From assembly GCA_934692665.1 (NCBI GenBank), contig CAKUUG010000051.1, forward strand, positions 1 through 9,930: 9,930 nucleotides of DNA, read 5' to 3'. The stretch comes from an uncultured Candidatus Melainabacteria bacterium. GTDB lineage: Bacteria > Cyanobacteriota > Vampirovibrionia > Gastranaerophilales > Gastranaerophilaceae. The notes beneath the pieces are model-generated. The model saw only the letters and a program-made list of their open reading frames with translations. It was not told where the DNA came from and did no database searches. This document shows positions 1 through 5,916 of the stretch, in pieces; positions within the stretch are counted from its first letter, which is position 1; the number at the start of each line of letters is the position of its first letter. The translations under genes and the position numbers were made by a program.

Positions 1-70
1 CGACATGGCCAAGTGGTAAGGCAGAAGCCTGCAAAGCTTTTATCCCCCAGTTCGAATCTGGGTGTCGCCT
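1..70 (+). tRNA. tRNA-Cys (anticodon GCA), 5' end cut by the window edge
   Basis: A cloverleaf can be folded by eye. The acceptor strand begins at its third base (CGACA, 1-5) and pairs with TGTCG at 63-67. The two C residues at 68-69 would pair with the two missing G residues. The D stem is GCC/GGC. The anticodon stem GAAGC/GCTTT closes the loop CTGCAAA, giving anticodon GCA at 31-33. The T arm is CCCAG-TTCGAAT-CTGGG and the discriminator base is T70. CCA is not encoded, so it must be added after transcription. A run of six T (70-75) follows directly and can serve as the termination signal. The convergent gene at 79-1488 ends only 8 bp away. Confidence 0.95.
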
Positions 71-78
71 TTTTTAAC

Positions 79-1488
79 TTATACCATATTTGCTTTTTTC
101 ATTATTTCTTTTTCATCTTCTGCAACGATTTTTGCAGGATAGCCGGCATGATGAATTTTTGGCAAAAGCCATTCAGCACTATATTCTACATAATCTGATG
201 AATCATCGTCTGTATCTATACATACAAAAGAAGTCTTTCCGTTTTTGTCGGTTTTATAGTCTACAATCGTAATTTCATGTCCATTTATTACTTTATTTTT
301 TGGACCATCCACCATCGGATTGTACAAGCCTGAAGCAACTTTTCCAACTGTTTCATTTGTTAAGACATATCCAATGATTACATTATTACCGGAATCTATT
401 GAATCTTTAATGTGTTTTTCCATTTTATCAAAAGAACAAGTATGACCGACCAGATTTTGGTTTTCATCGATTTGTTGATAAACAAGAGAGGTTATTTCTT
501 GGTTTTTTATCAAAGATTCAACAAAAGTTTTTTCAACCTCAATCAGGCCTTTTGGATTTGCATTGAAATCACCACCACGCATATCTGTTAGCGAATTATA
601 TGTATTTTGTGAACCCGCCTGCATAATTGCACTTTGAACCAGAACATCAGCAACATTTCTTTCGCCCAAATCCCAATAATTGTCTTGCAATTTTGCTCTA
701 ATGAAAGCATTTGGGTCTAATTTTATATCAATTTTTGTTTTATCAAACCCGAATTTTGTAACATTTGCACCAAGCATATTCAAAATCATACAAGCATCCA
801 GTTTGTTTGGGCTGATAGAATCCAAATTTATGTTAAGCGTTACTGATTTTTCATCACTAGACAAAGAATTAACCCATCTTGAATATTCAGCAGGATTTTT
901 GTCTGCAAGATTTACTTCGTTTGAAGCAGCAGGACAAGTGCCTGAAGTAACGACAGACATCATTTCTGGTTTTTTTCTCAAAGGGTCATCGGAAGGGAGC
1001 TTGTTTAATATAGTATTAACTTCATTTTTAGGAACATCACCCAAAGTTTGAGTGATTATTCTTGGATTTAGAGTATTATCAAGTATATTTGATATCAAAT
1101 TTTTTTGATTCAAATTTTCAGCCCTTTTAATAGTCGCTATCTGGTATAAATTTTCTAACATGGTAGTGCCATCATTCGATTTTGACAGCAATTTTCCATT
1201 TTTTAATAATTTGTCCATTTGTTGAGAAGGCGTCAAATTAAAAGAGGTTTCAGTAGGCTTTGAATCTTTAAAAAGCTCTAAAATTGTATTGTATTTTTTG
1301 ATTTCTTCGTTATTTAAGGTAGTGTTTCTAGGGATTGTTGTCGCTGCAGCACAAAAAGAAACACCTGAATAAAGGGCATTATTGTTAATTTTGTTGTTAG
1401 AATTGCCAATTGGTACAGAAAAACCCCGTTTATTGTCCAAATTTAAAAATCTATTAGAATTTACATTTATAGATTGAATATTATTCAT
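79..1488 (-). CDS. Hypothetical protein, possible papain-like cysteine peptidase domain
   Basis: I do not recognise this 469-residue protein. The start is fixed by AGGA (1494-1497 on the minus strand) 5 nt before the ATG. No signal peptide or membrane segment is visible. Residues 1-50 are Asn-rich and low-complexity, ending in YSGVSFCAAAT (40-50). Residues 55-175 look helical and charged. The second half has the landmarks of a papain-like fold: a Cys at the start of a helix (SGTCPAAS, Cys185), then NGHEITIVDY (His404) followed by a strand with FVCIDTDDD (Asp425/427). The pattern GHxxTIVDY plus a downstream Asp is usual for the His and third residue of papain-like or C39-like peptidases. The C-terminus (WLLPKIHHAGYPAKIV) also suits such a fold. 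The catalytic assignment is inference. The gene stands alone, convergent with tRNA-Cys and divergent from kdsD. Confidence 0.85.
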   Translation of the reverse strand: MNNIQSINVNSNRFLNLDNKRGFSVPIGNSNNKINNNALYSGVSFCAAATTIPRNTTLNNEEIKKYNTILELFKDSKPTETSFNLTPSQQMDKLLKNGKLLSKSNDGTTMLENLYQIATIKRAENLNQKNLISNILDNTLNPRIITQTLGDVPKNEVNTILNKLPSDDPLRKKPEMMSVVTSGTCPAASNEVNLADKNPAEYSRWVNSLSSDEKSVTLNINLDSISPNKLDACMILNMLGANVTKFGFDKTKIDIKLDPNAFIRAKLQDNYWDLGERNVADVLVQSAIMQAGSQNTYNSLTDMRGGDFNANPKGLIEVEKTFVESLIKNQEITSLVYQQIDENQNLVGHTCSFDKMEKHIKDSIDSGNNVIIGYVLTNETVGKVASGLYNPMVDGPKNKVINGHEITIVDYKTDKNGKTSFVCIDTDDDSSDYVEYSAEWLLPKIHHAGYPAKIVAEDEKEIMKKANMV

Positions 1489-1597
1489 AGTTTTCCTATA
1501 TTAGAGCCCTTATACCTTTTTAAAAACATATAAATGTAAAAAATTGTTATTTATGTGAATTTATATTAACTATTTATATTTTTTAAGCTAAAATACA

Positions 1598-1603
1598 TAT
1601 AAT
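1598..1603 (+). promoter_or_regulatory. Candidate -10 element for kdsD
   Basis: TATAAT lies 20 bp before the first possible kdsD ATG, in the 135-bp divergent region shared with the minus-strand gene. No convincing -35 hexamer is seen 16-18 bp upstream (TATATT at 1575-1580). In DNA this AT-rich a lone TATAAT is weak evidence. Confidence 0.3.
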
Positions 1604-1623
1604 GATAATAATATAATATTCAA

Positions 1624-2610
1624 ATGGATGTAAATATGCAAATGATTGAAAAATTACAAAATTCTGACCTTACAAACGCTTTTAATACTATCGATATTGA
1701 AGTTGAAGCAATTTTGGAATTGAAAAATTTGTTAGATGAAAATCTTACAAAAACTCTAGACCTAATAGAAGCAACAAAAGGTCGAGTTATTCTTTCAGGA
1801 ATGGGAAAATCAGGGCATATAGCAAGAAAAATTGCAGCATCACTAGCATCAACCGGCACTCCATCGTTTTTTATGCATCCTGCTGAAGCAAGCCATGGCG
1901 ATTTGGGGATGGTTACAACGGATGATATAATTATCGCTATTTCAAACAGTGGCGAATCTCGAGAATTGATTGATATTTTAAACTATTCAAAACGTTTCGG
2001 CATAAAATTGATTGCAATAACAAAAAATCCGGAAAGTTCACTTGGAAAAGCAGGAGACATAGTTCTAAAACTTCCTTCTTCAAAAGAAGCATGTCCATTG
2101 GGACTTGCTCCAACATCTTCTACAACAGCGACGCTTGTTTTGGGGGATATTATTACAACAGGTATGATACAAAGACGTGGCTTTTCGAAAGCACAATTCA
2201 ACCAACGTCACCCGGGAGGCAAGTTGGGTTCAATTCTTCAAAAAGTAAAAGATTTGATGCATACAGATAAAGAAATGCCTCTATTGAATGAAAACGCTAC
2301 AATTAACGAAATAATATTAGAAATGACATCAAAACGTTTGGGATGCGTAGGTTTTGTTGACAAAGAAGGAAATCTTACCGGAATGTTTACAGATGGGGAT
2401 TTGAGAAGATATATAGATAAAGACATAAAAAATGCAAAAGCAATAGATATTATGACAAAAAATCCGATTGTTGCAACAAAAGAAATGTTTGCATCAGAAG
2501 CAATAAAATTAATGAATGACAAAAAAATCACAAATTTGTTTGTCATAGAAGGAAAAAAACCCGTTGGCACGCTTCATATTCACGATTTGTTAAAAAGCGG
2601 CACAGTGTAA
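1624..2610 (+). CDS. kdsD: D-arabinose-5-phosphate isomerase (KdsD/KpsF/GutQ family)
   Basis: This enzyme interconverts ribulose 5-phosphate and arabinose 5-phosphate, the first step toward KDO for lipopolysaccharide, in the cytoplasm. The 328 residues match the usual length. An N-terminal SIS sugar-phosphate domain (about 40-190) carries GMGKSGHIARK (59-69), SNSGES (107-112), KEACPLGLAPTSSTTATL (154-171) and RHPGGKLG (195-202). The four catalytic residues of E. coli KdsD (K59, E111, E152, H193) correspond to K62, E114, E155 and H196, so the enzyme looks intact. Two CBS domains follow (about 208-265, with GMFTDGDLRRYID, and 275-328, ending in LHIHDLL). The first ATG (1624) has no Shine-Dalgarno. 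The ATG at 1636 has GGA (1626-1628) 7 nt upstream and may be the true start, removing four residues. No other KDO genes are in view. Confidence 0.95.
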   Translation: MDVNMQMIEKLQNSDLTNAFNTIDIEVEAILELKNLLDENLTKTLDLIEATKGRVILSGMGKSGHIARKIAASLASTGTPSFFMHPAEASHGDLGMVTTDDIIIAISNSGESRELIDILNYSKRFGIKLIAITKNPESSLGKAGDIVLKLPSSKEACPLGLAPTSSTTATLVLGDIITTGMIQRRGFSKAQFNQRHPGGKLGSILQKVKDLMHTDKEMPLLNENATINEIILEMTSKRLGCVGFVDKEGNLTGMFTDGDLRRYIDKDIKNAKAIDIMTKNPIVATKEMFASEAIKLMNDKKITNLFVIEGKKPVGTLHIHDLLKSGTV

Positions 2611-2641
2611 TTATACATTTGACAATTCATAAAAAAACATT

Positions 2642-2678
2642 AATACAAAATCAAACAGGAATTGATTTTGTATTTTTT
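2642..2678 (+). terminator. Rho-independent terminator after kdsD
   Basis: AATACAAAATCAA (2642-2654) and TTGATTTTGTATT (2662-2674) form a perfect 13-bp stem with a 7-nt loop (ACAGGAA). The descending arm runs into six T (2673-2678). It begins 31 bp past the kdsD stop, so kdsD is probably monocistronic. Confidence 0.8.
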
Positions 2679-2700
2679 GATTAAAAATCAATAAAATATA

Positions 2701-2729
2701 TTATGAAATTTAAAAAATAATAATATAAA
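2701..2729 (+). promoter_or_regulatory. Candidate promoter for the Gly/Ser-rich protein gene
   Basis: TTATGA (2701-2706), a 17-bp spacer and TATAAA (2724-2729) lie just after the kdsD terminator and about 20 bp before the next gene. The -35 matches consensus at only three of six positions, so this is a position-supported guess. Confidence 0.35.
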
Positions 2730-2747
2730 ATTTAACTAGAGGTAATT

Positions 2748-3563
2748 ATGACATATAAAAACGACCATGAATTGACAATAGCAAACAGATGGGGTTCAGC
2801 AAGCTCCAGCGCTAAAGCTGAATTATATGAAACATACGACAGATTGAGAGATTTGACTGTTTCAGGAGCTTCATCCAGTGGATCAGGTTTTGGCACGGCA
2901 GGTGGCTTTTTGTGGCAGTTAGCAAGCTTGTTTTCACCATCCAGTTTTATGCCGACACTAGGTGGCTCATCTATGATGAATATTCCAGGAACATCTTATT
3001 GGACACCGAATCAAGCAACAACGTCATATTTTGACAATGGAACAAGTTCTTTTGGAGTATCAGGTTTATCCAGTTATTCAGGATTTCCATCAGGTGCTGC
3101 AGGAATTTCACTAGGTTTTGGAACAGACGGAGCTCCAACAGGTGGTGCTGCGGGTTTGGCAACAGGGTATGCTGTTTCTGCTGCAGGAATTGCAGCAATG
3201 AACACTGCTTCTTATGCAACTGGAGCAACAACGGGTTTTGGCTTTGGGCAAAATGTTGTTTTACCGATAGCAGGACTTGTATCCGGTTGGGGTGGTATTT
3301 TGCAATCATTAGCACCCTATGCAGGCGAATTCGGGTTGGGTGCAATTGTTGCGGGTAACTTGATGCAAGGCACAGGAAACGCTGCAATGGCTGCCTATCA
3401 GAACATAACAGGAAACATTACGACAAATGCTGATGCTATATTAGAAGATAAAGTTAGAAATCTTGAAACAATATGTAAAATGTTAGACAACCAAACAGAT
3501 ATTGTAAGAAAATCCTTAAAATCAAGCCTCGATTCCGATGGAGATTTAAAAGACGATCTATAA
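2748..3563 (+). CDS. Gly/Ser/Ala-rich hypothetical protein with acidic C-terminal tail
   Basis: I do not recognise this 271-residue protein. AGAGG (2738-2742) lies 5 nt before the ATG and a strong terminator follows the stop, so it looks like a genuine monocistronic gene. Residues 1-37 are charged and probably helical. Residues 38-215 are dominated by Gly, Ser, Ala, Thr and aromatics in small-residue patches (for example SGFPSGAAGISLGFG, 111-125), with moderately hydrophobic stretches around 130-155 and 170-205. There is no N-terminal signal peptide. Residues 225-260 look amphipathic and coiled-coil-prone (ILEDKVRNLETICKML). The last ten residues, DSDGDLKDDL (262-271), resemble a calcium-binding DxDGDxxDD loop. 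A structural, surface or membrane-inserting role would fit the composition, but no function can be assigned. G+C is visibly higher than in its neighbours because of the Gly/Ala codons. Confidence 0.85.
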   Translation: MTYKNDHELTIANRWGSASSSAKAELYETYDRLRDLTVSGASSSGSGFGTAGGFLWQLASLFSPSSFMPTLGGSSMMNIPGTSYWTPNQATTSYFDNGTSSFGVSGLSSYSGFPSGAAGISLGFGTDGAPTGGAAGLATGYAVSAAGIAAMNTASYATGATTGFGFGQNVVLPIAGLVSGWGGILQSLAPYAGEFGLGAIVAGNLMQGTGNAAMAAYQNITGNITTNADAILEDKVRNLETICKMLDNQTDIVRKSLKSSLDSDGDLKDDL

Positions 3564-3564
3564 T

Positions 3565-3600
3565 TTTAAAAACCCTTCTTGAACAAGAAGGGTTTTTAAA
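3565..3600 (+). terminator. Terminator of the Gly/Ser-rich protein gene
   Basis: TTTAAAAACCCTTCTT (3565-3580) and AAGAAGGGTTTTTAAA (3585-3600) form a perfect 16-bp stem with the 4-nt loop GAAC, starting one base after the stop codon. The A and T runs lie inside the stem, so it could act in both directions. Confidence 0.85.
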
Positions 3601-3603
3601 AAC

Positions 3604-3634
3604 AAAAAAAATCCTCGCAAAAATTCGCAAGGAT
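3604..3634 (-). terminator. Minus-strand intrinsic terminator without an upstream gene
   Basis: Read on the minus strand, ATCCTTGC (3634-3627) pairs with GCGAGGAT (3618-3611), including one G-U pair. The stem can be extended by one G-U and one A-U to leave a 4-nt loop. Seven further T (3610-3604) follow the last paired T. On the plus strand the same hairpin has a C-A mismatch and no good T run, so the minus strand is the better reading. No minus-strand coding region lies immediately upstream. Confidence 0.6.
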
Positions 3635-3742
3635 ATTTTCTATTTGGTACATAGAAAGGAAGGAAAGGTTAGGAAAAATGTAGGTGTGTGTAAAAACCTT
3701 TTGTATCGTATAACTTTTTTACAAGTCTAAAAACTCCAATTA
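3604..3742 (-). ncRNA. Candidate small RNA ending at the orphan minus-strand terminator
   Basis: The 3' end is set by the hairpin and T run at 3634-3604. The 5' end is a guess: the nearest minus-strand TATAAT (3754-3749) would start a transcript near 3742, but it has no recognisable -35 element. The proposed RNA of about 140 nt has a pyrimidine-rich stretch (3675-3650) with repeated UCCU/CCUU just before the terminator. That could pair with Shine-Dalgarno sequences, as C/U-rich seeds do in several Gram-positive small RNAs. I recognise no known RNA family. Confidence 0.25.
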
Positions 3743-3787
3743 ACTTACATTATATATATTCCATACATAAAAAATTAATAACCCTTA

Positions 3788-3820
3788 TTAAGAAAACTTT
3801 ACGAAGTTAACTTTTCTTAA
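3788..3820. repeat. Inverted repeat with nested stem
   Basis: TTAAGAAAA (3788-3796) and TTTTCTTAA (3812-3820) are perfect 9-base complements. Inside them AACTT (3795-3799) and AAGTT (3804-3808) form a further stem around TACG. The two stems share two bases at the junction, leaving a small bulge on the right. It may be an RNA structure or a protein site. No U run follows, so it is not a terminator. Confidence 0.5.
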
Positions 3821-3866
3821 TACTATAAAATACACTTATTGACAGGGTTTTGAATATATTATAGCT

Positions 3867-3884
3867 TTTGTAAACTTTTACAAA
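3867..3884. repeat. Inverted repeat TTTGTAA-N4-TTACAAA
   Basis: TTTGTAA (3867-3873) and TTACAAA (3878-3884) are perfect complements around ACTT. Related words occur close by (TTGTAAAAA near 3886 and TTTTTTACAAG near 3715). It lies about 50 bp upstream of the -35 of the next gene, a plausible regulator-site position, but the sequence is AT-rich and could recur by chance. Confidence 0.35.
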
Positions 3885-3936
3885 GTTGTAAAAATAACAC
3901 TTTAAAAATTGCCAAAAATAAAGTCCCCACAAGGGA

Positions 3937-3965
3937 TTGAGGGGTTTTTAAAGATATGCTATAAT
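3937..3965 (+). promoter_or_regulatory. Promoter of the phosphodiester glycosidase gene
   Basis: TTGAGG (3937-3942), a 17-bp spacer and TATAAT (3960-3965) are preceded by an extended -10 TG at 3957-3958. Transcription would start near 3972, giving a leader of about 34 nt with AGG (3998-4000) 5 nt before the ATG. A hairpin of CCCC (3925-3928) with GGGG (3941-3944) and five T overlaps the -35 and could stop upstream readthrough. Confidence 0.65.
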
Positions 3966-4005
3966 AGTAGTAGAGCATACTAGATAATTTTTTAGGCAGG
4001 CAACT

Positions 4006-5301
4006 ATGATTAATGCAGATACGGGTGAGTATTACAGGCACTATCAGAGCGAATATTTGTCTATCTATTTAAAAGATAGATTAGAAAACAAGATTCAGCT
4101 TTCAAACGGAATTTTTGTTGCAATTTTTTTATTTACACTGATAATCACTCTAAATATCGCAAAACCAGTATTTGCAAATTCGCAAATAATAGATATAAAT
4201 GATTTAAAAAACGAAATTCAATATACACAAGCTGATTTTGAACAAGACATTTCAAAAAAATACAAAACACAATCAATATTTTATCCGACAGACGGAATAG
4301 CCCACATAAAAAAGGTTAAATACATAAATTCAAAACCGATTAAAATCAACATAATAGAAATTTCAACCAGAGTAAACCCAAATTTGACAATAAAACCAAA
4401 AACCGCAGAAAAGTCTTTGCACCATAAAACGACAGTAAGAAAAATGGCACAAACAGAAAACGCAATTGTTGCAGTAAATGCAGGGTACTTCAAGCCGCAA
4501 ACGGGAATCCCTTTAGGAACACTGGTAATCGATGGAAAAGTTTTAACCGGACCAATATACAATAGAGTTGGAATAGGATTTTTTGAAAAAGACGGAAATA
4601 TTTCTTATGCAATGGATAACACAGGAATAGATATACTAGCTTATACAAAATCTTCTACGCTAAAAATTGACAACATAAACCAGCCCAGAATGTCTATAAA
4701 TCATACTTTAATGTATACAAAAGATTGGGGAAATATTTCTCCTCCGCCACCAAAAAATGGCTACAATATGTTAATTAGTGAAAATCATATTACAAAAATA
4801 TCAGCAAATCCTATCGAAATAAATGAAGACGAGATTGTCGTTTCTTCGTCAAAAGAAAAAATATCAAATTTTGCAAAAGATAAAGAAGTCTACATAGATA
4901 TTGATATTACGGGAAAATTAAAAAATGCAGACCATATAATTGCCGCAGGGCCGTATTTGGTAAAAAATTCAGAAATTTTTGTTGATATCAAAAAACAGAA
5001 GTTTGAAGCAATAGCAGGCAAAAATCCAAGAAGTGCAATAGGTTATACAAAAGATGGCAATTTGGTAATAGTTACGATAGATGGTAGAGAAAAAGCCTCA
5101 GTTGGTATGACGTTAAATGAATTAGCGATTTTGATGAAAAAAATAGGCTGCATTGATGCAATGAACTTTGATGGCGGTTCATCTAGTGCATTGTACGTAA
5201 AAAACAGAATAGTAAATGATGCAACAAACAAAGAAGGAGCATTAGTATCTAACAGTTTGATTATAAAAGAAGAAACAAATGCTCTAGTTTCCAGTTTGTA
5301 G
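4006..5301 (+). CDS. Phosphodiester glycosidase family (NAGPA domain) exported protein
   Basis: The family hydrolyses a phosphodiester-linked sugar, as in mammalian N-acetylglucosamine-1-phosphodiester alpha-N-acetylglucosaminidase; bacterial members are often linked to cell-wall or exopolysaccharide metabolism. The substrate here is unknown. The 431-residue protein has a polar stretch (1-34), one hydrophobic segment (about 35-57, ending PVFANS) and a long extracytoplasmic part. The hydrophobic segment could be a signal anchor or a signal peptide cut after Ala57. The NAGPA domain (about 145-422) shows AVNAGYF (156-162), PRSAIGYTKDG (341-351), VTIDGR (356-361) and MNFDGGSSSALY (386-397), followed by the family's closing ALVSNSLII (412-420). 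The start is supported by AGG 5 nt upstream and by a good promoter. It stands alone and converges on rubrerythrin. Confidence 0.9.
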   Translation: MINADTGEYYRHYQSEYLSIYLKDRLENKIQLSNGIFVAIFLFTLIITLNIAKPVFANSQIIDINDLKNEIQYTQADFEQDISKKYKTQSIFYPTDGIAHIKKVKYINSKPIKINIIEISTRVNPNLTIKPKTAEKSLHHKTTVRKMAQTENAIVAVNAGYFKPQTGIPLGTLVIDGKVLTGPIYNRVGIGFFEKDGNISYAMDNTGIDILAYTKSSTLKIDNINQPRMSINHTLMYTKDWGNISPPPPKNGYNMLISENHITKISANPIEINEDEIVVSSSKEKISNFAKDKEVYIDIDITGKLKNADHIIAAGPYLVKNSEIFVDIKKQKFEAIAGKNPRSAIGYTKDGNLVIVTIDGREKASVGMTLNELAILMKKIGCIDAMNFDGGSSSALYVKNRIVNDATNKEGALVSNSLIIKEETNALVSSL

Positions 5302-5306
5302 CATTT
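5277..5306. terminator. Possible bidirectional terminator between convergent genes
   Basis: AAATGCT (5277-5283) and AGCATTT (5300-5306) form a 7-bp stem with a 16-nt loop, overlapping the stop codon of the glycosidase gene. T-rich tracts follow on both strands. The stem is short and the loop long, so efficiency is doubtful. Position between two convergent genes is the main support. Confidence 0.35.
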
Positions 5307-5327
5307 TGTTGACTTTTATTTAGAAGT

Positions 5328-5867
5328 TTAAAAATTTTTTGCTTTTTCAAAAAAATAACTTTTTGAATGCGAACAAACAGGGCATTTTTCCATCGCTTCT
5401 TTAGAGATATATGAAAAACCGCAATTTCCACATTCCCAAACAATATCGCTTTCTTTTTTGAAAACCGAATCGTTTTGCATATTTTCAAGAAGTTTTTTAT
5501 ATCTGTCTCTGTGGGTTTTTTCTATTTGTGCAACCTGCTCAAATAGCAACGCTATATCATTAAACCCTTCTTCTTTTGCTGTTTTTGCAAAATCCGGATA
5601 CATTGTAGTATATTCATAATCTTCAGAAGAAACTGCATCAATCAAATTTGTCATCGTGTCCGGAATTTTGCCATTCATTAAGAGTTTGAACCAAATTTTT
5701 CCATGTTCTTTTTCATTGTTTGCAGTTTCTTCAAAAATTCTTGAAATTTGAACATATCCTTCTTTTTTTGCACATGATGAATAAAATGTGTACTTATTTC
5801 TGCCTTGTGATTCACCTGAAAAAGCAGCTTGAAGATTTTTTTCAGTTTTTGACCCTTTTAAATCCAT
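5328..5867 (-). CDS. rbr: Rubrerythrin
   Basis: This is a non-haem diiron peroxidase that reduces hydrogen peroxide in the cytoplasm of anaerobes. The 179 residues comprise an erythrin four-helix domain (about 1-132) and a C-terminal rubredoxin domain (about 140-172) with CGNC (146-149) and CPVC (162-165) binding one iron. Diiron ligands visible are Glu19, Glu52, His55, Glu85, Glu116 and His119. At the place of the redox-switching Glu97 of Desulfovibrio vulgaris rubrerythrin (EYTEMYP) this protein has EYTTMYP, so Thr88 replaces that Glu. The start is fixed by the family N-terminus (LKGSKTEKNL). Its Shine-Dalgarno GGAG (5883-5880) is unusually far, 12 nt from the ATG, with no usable start codon between. 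It lies 49 bp downstream of the aldehyde dehydrogenase gene on the same strand. Confidence 0.97.
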   Translation of the reverse strand: MDLKGSKTEKNLQAAFSGESQGRNKYTFYSSCAKKEGYVQISRIFEETANNEKEHGKIWFKLLMNGKIPDTMTNLIDAVSSEDYEYTTMYPDFAKTAKEEGFNDIALLFEQVAQIEKTHRDRYKKLLENMQNDSVFKKESDIVWECGNCGFSYISKEAMEKCPVCSHSKSYFFEKAKNF

Positions 5868-5916
5868 AGATATTACCGTCTCCTTTTTTTAAATTGTTAT
5901 AGTTTAGATATTTGTT

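Larger units (their letters stand above)
3601..4005. other. 405-bp intergenic region: terminator, inverted repeats, promoter
   Basis: No coding region is supported here. From left to right it holds the minus-strand terminator (3604-3634), a purine-rich plus-strand stretch of AGGA repeats (3655-3677), and a Shine-Dalgarno-like AGGA before an ATG followed directly by TAG (3678-3683). Then come two inverted repeats (3788-3820 and 3867-3884), a short GC hairpin (3925-3944) and the promoter of the downstream gene (3937-3965). It is the longest non-coding stretch in the window. Confidence 0.7.

Noticed and set aside
680..1051. Open frame of 123 codons on the plus strand opposite the possible peptidase gene
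   Set aside because: It lies fully antisense to a longer frame with a good ribosome-binding site, and its product resembles nothing I know.
2971..3387. Open frame of 138 codons on the minus strand opposite the Gly/Ser-rich gene
   Set aside because: Its Gln/Leu/His-rich composition is the antisense image of Gly/Ala/Thr codons, it has no ribosome-binding site, and the plus-strand gene has start, promoter and terminator signals.
3839..3865. Perfect TTGACA (3839-3844) as a second plus-strand promoter
   Set aside because: The only -10-like hexamer in range (TATAGC, 3860-3865) is poor and only 15 bp away; the promoter at 3937-3965 is far better.
3859..4041. Open frame of 60 codons on the minus strand in the intergenic region
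   Set aside because: It overlaps the promoter and start of the glycosidase gene, and its composition is unremarkable. It was considered as the gene served by the minus-strand terminator but ends more than 200 bp before it.
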